Source: Hugenholtzia roseola DSM 9546 (GTDB lineage: Bacteria > Bacteroidota > Bacteroidia > Cytophagales > Bernardetiaceae). Taken from it: a DNA stretch of 42,497 nt. The stretch is taken from positions 75,807 to 118,303 of the forward strand of contig NZ_KE383887.1 of the NCBI RefSeq assembly GCF_000422585.1, in the 5' to 3' direction. Position 1 is the stretch's first letter; each line of letters opens with the position of its first letter. The notes beneath the pieces were generated by a model. The model saw nothing but the letters and a program-made list of their open reading frames with translations. It searched no databases and had not been told where the DNA came from. Below are positions 1-7,896 of this stretch, piece after piece. Position numbers and translations under genes: made by a program.

Positions 1-1004
1 GCGGCACAATCCCACACGTAATACTCGTCTTGCCAATCCTGACCCAAAACTTCGGTGAGGTACTTTTGTGAAAGCTCGACCCAGATTTGAGGGGTGAAAA
101 AACTGCCCTTTCGTTCCCTAACGTCCTGCGGCACAAGCAAATCTCTTCGCTCCACAATGTAATCCCAATATTCTTCTTTGGGCGGACGCTCATATTTGTT
201 CCAAAATTGCGTGTGCGCCACTTGCTTGTCTTGAAAAGTAGCCGTTCTATTTTGGAACATGCCCATTTCATCTATTTTCCTATCCAAAAGATAGCGGTCG
301 TCTTGTAGGATAACAAATAGTTTTTCTTTTAGTGTTTTGTTTTCATCAGAAAGCAAGTCTGCAAGGTAAAAATCGCCATCAATAATGCCATTTTTCTTGG
401 CAATTTCCCAATTCATGATAATCGTTGGCTTGACAGTTTCCAACCATTTATTGTAAATTGTAATAAAATTATTTTTATCGATGCGCGTTTTTGTCAGACC
501 AAATCTGCCTACTATAAAGTTTTCTTTGATAAAATTATGTAGCTCTTTGTCATCTTTTTCGTAAAAAAAGAGTAAGGTTTTTTGCTCAATAGTGGTCTTT
601 ACTTTTTCTAAAAGTAGTTTAAATTCTTTTGTATCGTAATTTGAAGGGGCAACATTCCAATTAAAGTCATTGATATAAAACACATCTTGAATTTCATTGT
701 AGGGAACAAAGGCAATCTTTTCGCCATCAAACGCGCCTAAAAAAGCAGGGGGCAGATATTTATCAAAAGTCTTTGCCTTTCCGATAGTGAGAATGAGCTG
801 CACAATGGACTTATAGATGTCCGAAGTTCCTTTTTTCGCCTCTGCCCAAAGAAGGGACTCTTGGTCGAAAATTTCTTTTTGGCTTTGGTGCATTGCCACA
901 CAAAAATCAACGTTGCCTATGATTTTTTTACAATCGTAGAGCCAAAAATAATCTGCCGCAATTTGGTTTTTGAGTTCTTCTTCTCTGATATTTTGGTATT
1001 TCAT
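1..1004 (-). CDS. Type IIG restriction-modification enzyme, N-terminal part (runs off window)
   Basis: Open frame from ATG at 1004 reading leftward with no stop to base 1: 334 codons, so the gene is cut by the window edge. The N-terminal part has a plausible PD-(D/E)XK nuclease core: D33, then the motif LLWAEAKKG with E55 and K57, then Q69 in a helix. Near residue 300-334 it reads RERKGSFFTP followed by YYVWDCA, matching the FTP motif and the beginning of motif I (DCAxGTGN) of N6-adenine DNA methyltransferases. Nuclease plus methylase in one chain is the type IIG (Eco57I-like) design, which methylates host DNA and cuts unmodified DNA. It lies 50 bases downstream of the TOPRIM-like gene on the same strand and is probably the last gene of that operon. 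Family call is good; target recognition and C-terminus are not visible. A BREX/PglX-like or other large methylase is the main alternative. Confidence 0.75.
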   Translation of the reverse strand, partial: MKYQNIREEELKNQIAADYFWLYDCKKIIGNVDFCVAMHQSQKEIFDQESLLWAEAKKGTSDIYKSIVQLILTIGKAKTFDKYLPPAFLGAFDGEKIAFVPYNEIQDVFYINDFNWNVAPSNYDTKEFKLLLEKVKTTIEQKTLLFFYEKDDKELHNFIKENFIVGRFGLTKTRIDKNNFITIYNKWLETVKPTIIMNWEIAKKNGIIDGDFYLADLLSDENKTLKEKLFVILQDDRYLLDRKIDEMGMFQNRTATFQDKQVAHTQFWNKYERPPKEEYWDYIVERRDLLVPQDVRERKGSFFTPQIWVELSQKYLTEVLGQDWQDEYYVWDCA

Positions 1005-1054
1005 TTGATTTTTGTGATTTTTTGTTTAATTTGAAAAAGATATAAGAAATAGTT

Positions 1055-1780
1055 TTAGGGAATTAACTTTGCAAATTCTTTGAAAGAGCTGCATTTGGTA
1101 CTATTTTTAAGATTTTCAAAATCTACTTTTTGCAAAGATGCCATGATTGCCTCTATATTGCCCTTGCTTTTTTTGTAAGTTTTATCTGCTAAACTATAAA
1201 TTTGTTCCATAGTTTTGGCAGGGTGAAAAAAAGTCGTTTCAGGGTCTATTGTTTCAAGGTTAAAGCCCAATTGTTCCTCTATGTATTTAACTGATAACAA
1301 GGGACTTATTTTTTCAAAACAGTTGCGAAAGCCTAAAATCCAACTCTCTGCTTCCATAATTGCAAAAGCAAAATCAATTTGATTTGGTTTTTCAGATTTT
1401 TTTGAAATTAGTTCCTTTGTACTTTGTTTAAACTCTTCATTTAAATTCAAGTCTATTATACCCACCTCTTTCACTAACTCCCGATAGGATTTTGAGTACA
1501 TATCACGCAGACCAATAATGCGATTAAACCCACTGTTCCAAAGGTATTTTTCTCTACGTAAAATCCTTGTTATAACAGCATTATCATTTCCAACATTAAT
1601 GATTTGAAAGTGATGGGTGGCATTTTCGTTTGGAAGGGCATATTCTGTGGGGTGAAAGTTGCTGTCGGTAAAAAGTGTATAACAGTCAAGGGTAATATCC
1701 TGATAATCAAACCTTTTGAGCAGATATTCTCGGACAAAAACAAGTTCTGTCTGACCCTCTACAAAGATGGCTGTCTTCAT
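1055..1780 (-). CDS. TOPRIM-like protein (DUF4276/DUF4435-like), partner of the ATPase
   Basis: 241 residues. The N-terminus AIFVEGQTELVFV has the invariant glutamate (E8) and Gly of the TOPRIM fold; an acidic residue follows in IIGLRDMYS (D93) and again in IMEAESWILG (E143, E145), the spacing seen in small DUF4276/DUF4435-type TOPRIM proteins. These metal-dependent folds act as nucleases or nuclease-like effectors in OLD-family and PARIS (AriB) anti-phage systems. The ATG overlaps the stop of the upstream ATPase gene in ATGA, so the two are probably translationally coupled and made in fixed ratio. The DxD motif of classic TOPRIM is not obvious, so catalytic activity is uncertain. Exact Pfam assignment is inferred from motifs only. 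Confidence 0.6.
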   Translation of the reverse strand: MKTAIFVEGQTELVFVREYLLKRFDYQDITLDCYTLFTDSNFHPTEYALPNENATHHFQIINVGNDNAVITRILRREKYLWNSGFNRIIGLRDMYSKSYRELVKEVGIIDLNLNEEFKQSTKELISKKSEKPNQIDFAFAIMEAESWILGFRNCFEKISPLLSVKYIEEQLGFNLETIDPETTFFHPAKTMEQIYSLADKTYKKSKGNIEAIMASLQKVDFENLKNSTKCSSFKEFAKLIP

Positions 1781-2862
1781 TTTGTTTTATTTGGTGTTTG
1801 TAAAAGAAAATCAGATGAAAATAAGTCAAAATTCGATAGACCTGTTAGGCGAAACTTTCTAAAAATATGAGGACTATTTTTTTGATTCAAACAAGTAATT
1901 TTTTTTCCATTTCTTTTTAAAATATTCCAATATTTTATGTCTATTTCGTTCATAAGAAAACTATCATTAGAAGTAACGACTAATTGAATGTCCGTATTTT
2001 CACATTTACTAAAAACAAGAGAACCTAACTTTTTAGCTCTTTCATAATCTAAACCCTCACAAAAATCGTCAATCGTAATCAGGGCGGGTTTTTTACGACT
2101 AATTAGATACTCTACATAGACTAAAATCGCCAACGCTCGAAACATACCTTGTGAGAGTTTATAGTGCGGTAAGGCTTTCGTTAGATTTTGTTCTTTCACA
2201 TATAAAATAGCATATTCTACTTTATCTTGCAAACTAATATCACTAATTTGGTATCCTAATGAATTAAAATCTTCAACTATTTTTAAAACATTTTCCTTCT
2301 TCAAAGATTTAAAGAGATTCGGTATGTCTTCCACCGCAGTAAGTAAGTCATACTCTTGTTCATTTAGTTTAGAGTAAGGGCTAATGTTTCCAAACTTAAA
2401 GCCATAAGATTGTTCTGCCCAATTACTTATTTGTTCTAAATAAGGGTATTTGCGTACATCTCGATTTACGTGCAATGTAAGTTTGTTGTTGGGTGGATAA
2501 ATTTTATCGTATTTGTTCGTTACGCAATTTTTTAATTGTACCACACCTTCTTGATGGTGTCGAAATAATACCTCTATACCGTCTATACTTATTTTTTCAG
2601 CCGTTACAATTCCCTCGTTTTGATATTTAGTGGCAAATTCGAAGATAATCTCCTGATTTCGATTGTCGACAAACGAAATAGACCATCTGCTACCCCAATT
2701 TAAGTTTTTTCTTTGGGTAATCATTTTTACTAATAAATCAATCGTTAATAAAGTTTTGGATTTGCCTGTAGCATTTTTGGCTACGATTAAATTCAAATTG
2801 CTAAGTTGCAAATTAGATAGTTCCCAATAAGGGTCAATATAAGATAAGTTTGTAAGTTTCAT
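1777..2862 (-). CDS. ABC/OLD-type AAA ATPase of a defence-like operon
   Basis: 361 residues from the ATG at 2862; an upstream ATG at 2934 would add 24 residues, but the beta-strand leading into the P-loop fits the shorter form. Walker A is AKNATGKS (about residues 28-35), the ABC-signature-like stretch is LSQGMFRAL, Walker B is ALITIDDF, followed by a D-loop-like EGLD, and a switch strand LVVTSND. No transporter part, so this is a soluble SMC/RecF/OLD-like (AAA_15/AAA_21) ATPase. In PARIS (AriA) and OLD-like systems such ATPases sense phage products and control a TOPRIM effector. Here the next gene is TOPRIM-like with a 4-base overlap, then a type IIG enzyme. Function in defence is inferred from architecture and neighbours. 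Confidence 0.65.
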   Translation of the reverse strand: MKLTNLSYIDPYWELSNLQLSNLNLIVAKNATGKSKTLLTIDLLVKMITQRKNLNWGSRWSISFVDNRNQEIIFEFATKYQNEGIVTAEKISIDGIEVLFRHHQEGVVQLKNCVTNKYDKIYPPNNKLTLHVNRDVRKYPYLEQISNWAEQSYGFKFGNISPYSKLNEQEYDLLTAVEDIPNLFKSLKKENVLKIVEDFNSLGYQISDISLQDKVEYAILYVKEQNLTKALPHYKLSQGMFRALAILVYVEYLISRKKPALITIDDFCEGLDYERAKKLGSLVFSKCENTDIQLVVTSNDSFLMNEIDIKYWNILKRNGKKITCLNQKNSPHIFRKFRLTGLSNFDLFSSDFLLQTPNKTK

Positions 2863-3429
2863 TTTTATTGAATTATTTTTGAAATGAAAGTATAATTTTT
2901 TTGATAGTGTTGTAGTAATAACAATTAAAAACATGTTTCACCTAAAATTTCAGTAGTGTTAAGTTCTATGGAGTCATTTGATAATACAGGGAGTAGTAAC
3001 CCTTTTCTGAAGTTGGCTTGAAATAAAAACCTTCTTTCAAACCCAAATCGGGTTCAATCCAAATTTTCTTTCGAATTTAACACAACTGAATATAAGCAAA
3101 AGGTTTGTAGGAAGCACAAAATTATGCTTTCTAACGTTATGACTTTCAAAACAATGCTTTTTCCCCTCGCTAAAACACAAAGCGGCATGCCAATTAAGCC
3201 ACAAACGCCCTTAGACGCTGCAAAATACACAAGACGAAACAAATTTCCAAAGAAAATATACCTAAATTAAGGACTTCTAACCAAGACCCACCGCCTTTTT
3301 CGCTGTTTTGGAAAAAGGTATTTTTCCGAACTATCGCCCTTATTTGCGCTATTGCTTTTCCTTTTTGGCAAAAATTCGTATCTTAGCCGCAGAGGTAAGC
3401 AGCTTTGCCTTCCCAAGTTTTAAATTTTG
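2863..3429. other. Gene-free spacer with a decayed repeat copy
   Basis: Divergent spacer between the defence-like operon and the PspA-like gene. It holds a diverged copy of the interspersed repeat (2958-3083). Short open frames here have no recognisable composition or motifs. A TATCTTAG box near 3379-3386 resembles the -7 box of Bacteroidota promoters and may serve the PspA-like gene, but no well-spaced TTG box is seen. Confidence 0.5.
2958..3083 (+). repeat. MITE-like repeat, diverged copy
   Basis: Starts with GTTAAGTTCT and later has GGCTTGAAATAAAAA, a TTTCAAACCC block and CCAAATTTTCTTTCGAATTT, in the same order as the better copies at 6320 and 27126. The hairpin part is decayed and the right end is truncated. 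Confidence 0.5.
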
Positions 3430-4422
3430 ATGGTGTTTATGTGGAAAAGAATCAGTAATTGGTTGCAAACGCTTCAAGAAAAAGAGCAGCAAGATACGCC
3501 GCCCGAAGATATTTTGAAACGTGCCGTCTTGGAAATTAACCTTGCCATAGAAAAAAATGAGCAACTTTTAGCCCATTTAACGCAAAATCAACAACATTTG
3601 CAGGCGCAAATACAGAAGGCAGAGTTCGAGCAAAGGCGCATTGAGTCCGAACTTCAAGCGGCTATTCGTCAGCAGCAAAAGTGGAAGGCGCAGGAACTGC
3701 TTTTGCAGAAACAAACCCAAAACCAACAAAAACAAGATTTTGAGCTATTGTATCGAAGCCTACTCGAAACCATTGCCCAAATTACGGCACAGGTACGCAA
3801 TTTAAACAAACAAAAAGAAGAAATTGCGACAAAAGAAGTCGTCTTTACCGCCCAAATACAGAGCTTACAGACGCAGAGCGATTTGCAAAAATACCTTCAA
3901 AATTTAGATGTGGCACACAGTTTTGACCAATTTGAGGCGCAGGTTGTAAGGGCGCAGGTAGAATTAGAACTTAGTGATAATATCCTTTCGGTTAGTGCCG
4001 AATTGCAGCGTTTGGAGCATCAGGAGCAAAATCTCGATGCCCTTTTAGAGGAGGAAATGCAGAAGCGTGCTGCCCAAACGCAGGCGCAGCAGGAAAAGCG
4101 TGTTCATCTTCTTTTGGGTAGCAATACAGAAAATACCCAAAATAAGCAAAAATTAGTAGCAGAAAAGGAAAAACTTTTGGCACAATTTAAGGCGCAAAAT
4201 AGCCCTAAGCCTTCTGAAAATGAAAATCAGACACAAAAAAAACAAACAGAAAAAGAGACGCTTCTCCAAAACTTTTTCCAAGAAAACGCGCCTCCGCCCC
4301 CTGAAAAAAAAGACCTGATAGCCGATTTCTTCAAAGAAACCGACCCCAAAAAAGAGCCAAAAACGAATCCGAAAGATGATTTGTTACGCCAATTTTTTAA
4401 AAACGACCCAACACAAGAATAG
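3430..4422 (+). CDS. PspA/IM30-like coiled-coil protein with repeated C-terminal peptide
   Basis: 330 residues from ATG 3430 (another ATG at 3439 gives MWKRISNWLQ). An amphipathic N-terminal helix is followed by a PEDIL segment and long Gln/Glu/Lys-rich helices to about residue 228, including AHSFDQFEAQVVRAQVELE, which resembles the ARFE...EAEAE helix of PspA/Vipp1 (ESCRT-III-like membrane remodelling proteins). The family match is by eye and divergent. The low-complexity tail carries four spaced copies of a short motif, roughly K-(D/E)-x-L-(L/I)-x-x-F-F: at about residues 246-253 (single F), 275-283, 293-301 and 315-323. Such a repeat suggests a docking peptide. Convergent with the membrane-anchored coiled-coil gene at 4525-5592. 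Alternative: a generic coiled-coil protein. Confidence 0.6.
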   Translation: MVFMWKRISNWLQTLQEKEQQDTPPEDILKRAVLEINLAIEKNEQLLAHLTQNQQHLQAQIQKAEFEQRRIESELQAAIRQQQKWKAQELLLQKQTQNQQKQDFELLYRSLLETIAQITAQVRNLNKQKEEIATKEVVFTAQIQSLQTQSDLQKYLQNLDVAHSFDQFEAQVVRAQVELELSDNILSVSAELQRLEHQEQNLDALLEEEMQKRAAQTQAQQEKRVHLLLGSNTENTQNKQKLVAEKEKLLAQFKAQNSPKPSENENQTQKKQTEKETLLQNFFQENAPPPPEKKDLIADFFKETDPKKEPKTNPKDDLLRQFFKNDPTQE

Positions 4423-4466
4423 CGCAGCAAGGGTGAAATTTTCTCTTTTCCCTCACTACGCTTTCT
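4421..4466. terminator. Imperfect hairpin between convergent genes
   Basis: AGCGCAGCAAGGGTGAAA pairs imperfectly with TTTTCCCTCACTACGCT, followed by CTTTCTTTTT. It overlaps the stop codon region of the PspA-like gene. Plausible weak terminator for the plus strand. Confidence 0.4.
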
Positions 4467-4524
4467 TTTTCTGGTGCAAGTTTTCCTTTTTTACCTTTTT
4501 TTATCGCATCTTTTAGTACATCTT

Positions 4525-5592
4525 TTAGCGCACCTTAAACTTATAAGGTTGCATGATGGACTCTTCCTTGTAGGTGATGTCGAAGTAGTAATCACCGCTT
4601 TCCAAGTTTTTGTCTATGTAGATGGTTGCGCCCGTTTTGCCCTGTGGCAGGACAGGAATCTCCTTTTTGGTGATTTTATAGGGTTTTCCATTTCGGTACA
4701 AAGAAAGGTAGATAAGACGCGGCTCGTTGGGGTTTTCAAAAACGCCCTCTCCTGTTTCAAATTCTATGTGAATTTCTTTGCCTACTTTGCCCAAGTGCTT
4801 GCCTGTTTCGTCTAAAACGACGCGACGTTTTTGGAAATCATATTGTGCCGTAAAGTTGTAGATGCGGCGTGTAAGCCCTTTGAGGCGTTCTAATTCGCGC
4901 TGCTGCTCTGCAATGAGGTCTTCACTGCGTTGGAGGAGTTCTTTGAGGCTATTGCGCTCACTGACCAAACTATCGAGCTGCTCACGTGTGATTTGCTGAC
5001 TGGCTAAGAGTTTATCGAGGCGTTCTTTTTCCGCTTTGAGCTTGTTTAGTTCGGTTTCCGAACCTTTAAATTTCTTAATCATGCTGCCTAATTGTGCTGA
5101 AAGCGACTTGTTTTTCTTTTCCAATTCGAGAGCCTGTCGGCGGAAATTCTCTAATTCCTTTTTGAGGTCGGAAATTTCTTTGATAGCAAATTCATCTTTG
5201 AAAGTATAAATTTCGCTTAGTTGTTTGGTATAATTAAGTTTTTTAGCTTGTAAAGCGTCTATATTTTGAATCGCCTCATTGGGCTGATTGAGGATAAGTT
5301 CGCGCTGCGCCCGCAAGTCGTTGCGCCCCACCATCAAGACCTCGCGAATAGAGTCGGGCTTCGGATAAGGAAAAATCTCGGCATCGATGTTAGAAATTTC
5401 CGTATTGTAGGCTTTTTCTAAGCGTTCAAAATCGCTTTGAAGTTGGGTTAGGTTTTGTTTATCGCGCTGTGTGAAGTTGTTGATAGCCCAGATAGCTCCC
5501 GCAAAGAGAACCAAAGAGAGCAGAATAACGACAAGGATAAAAGTCCGCCCTTCTTTGCTGCGAAGCGGCACGCGGTTTTTAGAATCTTCCAT
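4525..5592 (-). CDS. Membrane-anchored coiled-coil protein, unknown function
   Basis: 355 residues. A basic N-terminal stretch precedes one hydrophobic helix (about residues 17-38, TFILVVILLSLVLFAGAIWA), giving an N-in anchor with the rest in the periplasm. Residues about 45-240 are heptad-rich coiled coil, with an interruption holding a YPKPDSIREVL segment. The last about 110 residues (FTAQYDFQKRRVV onward) look like a beta-sandwich: alternating hydrophobic strands, LSLYRNGKPYKI, and a closing DYYFDITYKEE. No catalytic motif is visible. Could be a periplasmic scaffold or cell-envelope partner. Not recognised as a named family. Confidence 0.7.
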   Translation of the reverse strand: MEDSKNRVPLRSKEGRTFILVVILLSLVLFAGAIWAINNFTQRDKQNLTQLQSDFERLEKAYNTEISNIDAEIFPYPKPDSIREVLMVGRNDLRAQRELILNQPNEAIQNIDALQAKKLNYTKQLSEIYTFKDEFAIKEISDLKKELENFRRQALELEKKNKSLSAQLGSMIKKFKGSETELNKLKAEKERLDKLLASQQITREQLDSLVSERNSLKELLQRSEDLIAEQQRELERLKGLTRRIYNFTAQYDFQKRRVVLDETGKHLGKVGKEIHIEFETGEGVFENPNEPRLIYLSLYRNGKPYKITKKEIPVLPQGKTGATIYIDKNLESGDYYFDITYKEESIMQPYKFKVR

Positions 5593-5815
5593 GTAGAAAA
5601 GTGATTTGAGTGAAAGAATGGGTCTTGAAAGTGCTAATTTTCGGACAATATAAGCCCATTTTGCCGTTTCTGCAAATAAAAATTAAGCCTTATCGCTTTT
5701 TGCGAAGTAAGACGGCATAGAGAGGCTTTTTTTTAGCCTTAATATACGGCTTGCATACTATTTTTTCGTATCTTGCCCTGTGATTCTTAATTTCCCACCT
5801 TAAACTCTTTTTTTT

Positions 5816-6130
5816 ATGAGCTTAGAAGCATTTGAAAATCGCGTTAAAAAAATTGTAGGCACTGATAGTGGCTTAGGCAAAAGCGTAAAATTCGACCTCA
5901 AAGGCGAGGGAGTTGTCTTTGTAGGGGCTGATAGTGTTGTTTCTCAAAATGATGCTGATGCTGATTGTACGGTCAAGATTTCACTTGCTGATGCCAATAA
6001 GATGATAGACGGCGACTTAAACCTAATGGCTGCCTACATGACGGGCAAGGTCAAAGTCAATGGCGACATGGAAACGGCAATGAAGGTAGTCCAACTGATT
6101 GCACGCCGCACCAAAGAGGAGCAAATCTAA
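5816..6130 (+). CDS. SCP2 sterol-binding-domain protein
   Basis: 104 residues, a stand-alone SCP2 domain. Visible hallmarks are VKFDLKGEGVVFV, the conserved DADCTVKISLADANKMIDGDL strand-helix, and LMAAYMTGKVKVNGDMETAMK, the typical hydrophobic-tunnel helix and GKIKIxGD turn. These small proteins bind lipids or acyl-CoA non-enzymatically; the ligand here is unknown. It is monocistronic: a strong terminator follows within 25 bases. A TATCTTGC box about 45 bases upstream resembles a Bacteroidota -7 box, though its nearest TTG is only 15 bases away. Confidence 0.85.
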   Translation: MSLEAFENRVKKIVGTDSGLGKSVKFDLKGEGVVFVGADSVVSQNDADADCTVKISLADANKMIDGDLNLMAAYMTGKVKVNGDMETAMKVVQLIARRTKEEQI

Positions 6131-6133
6131 GTT

Positions 6134-6185
6134 TCGCGTTCTAAACGCGAGAGGCTGTCCAAAAAAGATGGGCAGCCTTTTTTTG
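6134..6185 (+). terminator. Double hairpin terminator after the SCP2 gene
   Basis: A first stem TCGCGTT/AACGCGA (6134-6150) is followed by GGCTGTCCA/TGGGCAGCC (6153-6161 with 6169-6177, one G-U pair) and a run of eight T. Intrinsic terminator of the SCP2 gene. Confidence 0.85.
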
Positions 6186-6226
6186 TCGTTCTATTTTAGT
6201 ATTTTTGTCCTCTTACTACAAGGAGC

Positions 6227-6293
6227 GCGAAGGTAGGGACAAGGCACTGCTTTGTCCGCTGCCTTGTCTGCTGTGAGATTGAAATAAAAAGGG
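6227..6293 (+). repeat. MITE-like repeat, left-half fragment
   Basis: Contains GGTAGGGACAAGGCACTG with a diverged inner arm and GAGATTGAAATAAAAAGGG, the left half of the repeat family, directly upstream of a complete copy at 6320. Confidence 0.6.
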
Positions 6294-6319
6294 AATGAAC
6301 CCGACCCTGCCCCAGTGAT

Positions 6320-6477
6320 GTTAAATTCTAAAAATCAGGTGCAAATGTAGGGACAAGGCATTGCCTTGTCCGAAGCAAGATTGAAATAAAAAAGGGCTTT
6401 CAGACCTAAAAAAGGGTTCTGCCCAAATTTTATTTTGTGTCAAATTTGATAAAACAAGGTTTTTCACAGAACTTAAC
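6320..6477 (+). repeat. MITE-like repeat, complete copy
   Basis: 158 bases. Left end GTTAAATTCTAAAAATCAGG, right end ATAAAACAAGGTTTTTCACA followed by GAACTTAAC; the right end read in reverse complement (GTTAAGTTCTGTGAAAAACC) is the same class of end as the left end of the copy at 10445. Inside are the hairpin GGACAAGGCATTGCCTTGTCC and conserved blocks GATTGAAATAAAAAAGGG and CAAATTTTATTTTGTGTC. It carries no open frame and ends 76 bases before the glycosyltransferase gene. Confidence 0.75.
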
Positions 6478-6553
6478 CTGACTCCTTAGTAGGACTTTCG
6501 CCTATCCAAACGTTTTGAAAGAGCCAAGACCAAACCTATAAAGCCAAAAGGTG

Positions 6554-7579
6554 ATGCAAAAAAAAATTGCTGTCGTGATTCTAAATTTCAATGGTGAGAA
6601 GTGGTTAGAAAAATTCCTTCCTTCCGTCTGCCTGCATAGCCCCCAAGCCGAAGTAGTTGTCGCAGATAATGCTTCTACTGATGCTTCTTTGGATTTTGTC
6701 AGGAAAAACTTTCAAAAAGTCGTGCTTATTGCATTGGAAAAAAATTATGGCTTTGCAGAAGGATACAACCAAGCCCTCGAAAAGATAAAAGGCAATTTTG
6801 AATATTATTTGCTTCTTAATTCAGACGTAGAAGTGTCGCCCAACTGGTTAGTTCCCATACTTGAAAAATTAGACCAAAACAAAAATTATGCCGCCTTACA
6901 ACCCAAAATTTTAGCCTATCATCAGCCCGATACCTTCGAGCATGCGGGGGCGGCAGGTGGTTTTATCGATACTTGGGGGTTTCCCTTTTGTAGGGGTAGG
7001 ATTTTCGAAACGGTAGAAAAAGACCAGCAGCAGTACGACGACACGCGCCCACTTTTTTGGGCAAGTGGGGCAGCTATGGCAATCCGCAGCGAGCTTTTTC
7101 ATCGATTGGGCGGCTTTGACGGCGATTTTTTCGCGCACATGGAAGAGATAGACCTCTGTTGGCGGCTACAAAATGCAGGGTTTCAGATAGGGTACGTGCC
7201 ACAAAGTTGTGTTTTTCATGTAGGAGGCGGCACTTTGGCGTATCAAAATCCGCGCAAGACCTACCTCAATTTTCGCAATAATTTATTGATGCTCATCAAA
7301 AATCTGCCTGCCAAAAACTTATTCTTTAAAATCTTTTTCCGAATGGTTTTAGATGGAATTGCAGGTATTCATTTTGGCTTTCAGTTCAAATTCCAACATG
7401 TTTTTCAAATCATAAAAGCCCATTTTTATTTGTATCAAAATTTTAGAAAAATTTTAGAAAAAAGAAAGACTACCCAAAAAATTGCACCTGCACGAAAACT
7501 CGAAACGATTTATCCCAAAAGTATCGTATGGGCTTTTTTTGTAAAGGGTAAGAAAACGTTTTCTAAGCTAAATTTTTAG
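6554..7579 (+). CDS. Family 2 glycosyltransferase (rhamnosyltransferase-like)
   Basis: 341 residues from ATG 6554. GT-A fold signatures in order: IAVVILNFNGEKWL at the N-terminus, VVADNASTD (about 35-43), YGFAEGYNQALE (65-76), LLNSDVEVSPNW holding the DxD-type metal site (about 87-98), a substrate-loop motif WASGAAMAIR, and EEIDLCWR, the ED-type catalytic-base helix. This is the WbbL/rhamnosyltransferase branch of GT2, transferring sugars from nucleotide-sugars to lipid-linked or surface glycans in the cytoplasm. The C-terminal part is hydrophobic and basic (FKIFFRMVLDGIAGIHFGF), suggesting membrane association. It is not in a polysaccharide cluster. Acceptor and sugar cannot be told. Confidence 0.85.
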   Translation: MQKKIAVVILNFNGEKWLEKFLPSVCLHSPQAEVVVADNASTDASLDFVRKNFQKVVLIALEKNYGFAEGYNQALEKIKGNFEYYLLLNSDVEVSPNWLVPILEKLDQNKNYAALQPKILAYHQPDTFEHAGAAGGFIDTWGFPFCRGRIFETVEKDQQQYDDTRPLFWASGAAMAIRSELFHRLGGFDGDFFAHMEEIDLCWRLQNAGFQIGYVPQSCVFHVGGGTLAYQNPRKTYLNFRNNLLMLIKNLPAKNLFFKIFFRMVLDGIAGIHFGFQFKFQHVFQIIKAHFYLYQNFRKILEKRKTTQKIAPARKLETIYPKSIVWAFFVKGKKTFSKLNF

Positions 7580-7896
7580 ACAATGGCTTTTAAAAATTAT
7601 TAGACTTGGTAGGGACAAGCCACTGCCTTTTCCCTACTTTTTCCCTTGCTTAGAGGACTTAAATGTCCGCTTTTGTCGGATAGCTGTACGAATACGGACA
7701 ATTCTTTTGTGCTTTTTTATGAAAATGAAAATTAAGGTCTTGATAATCAGGTAGTTAGAAAAAGGCAAGAAGGTGGCAATATAGTTGAAGCCTTGTTAGG
7801 GCAAGTTTTACCGCGCTTGTGAGGCGTTGCTTACAAGTGCGGACTTTCCAATACCTGAAACTTATTCTATCTTTTTCTATTATTACCGTTAGTTTT
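7580..7896. other. Gene-free spacer before the outer-membrane barrel gene
   Basis: Holds a stem-loop repeat fragment (7609-7637) just after the glycosyltransferase stop. Nothing else recognisable; no convincing promoter with both boxes was found. Confidence 0.5.
7609..7637 (+). repeat. Stem-loop fragment of the MITE-like repeat
   Basis: GTAGGGACAAGCCACTGCC with the pairing arm CCTTTTCCCTAC. Only the hairpin part of the repeat is present, 30 bases after the glycosyltransferase stop, followed by a T-rich stretch; it could act as a terminator. Confidence 0.5.

Noticed and set aside
87-308. 73-codon plus-strand frame
   Set aside because: Antisense shadow of the open type IIG frame, which has strong motifs.
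2863-2934. Upstream ATG for the defence ATPase
   Set aside because: Would add 24 residues ahead of the core with no family support; cannot be excluded.
3030-3062. tRNA-like GGGTTCAATCC word
   Set aside because: It belongs to the decayed repeat; no acceptor stem, anticodon stem or D-loop can be formed. No tRNA or rRNA was found in the window.
3110-3200. Possible integron attC-like site (CTAACGTTATGAC)
   Set aside because: The matching inverted core and large stem expected for attC are absent.
3054-3242. 62-codon minus-strand frame upstream of the PspA-like gene
   Set aside because: Overlaps the decayed repeat and has no motif or sensible neighbours.
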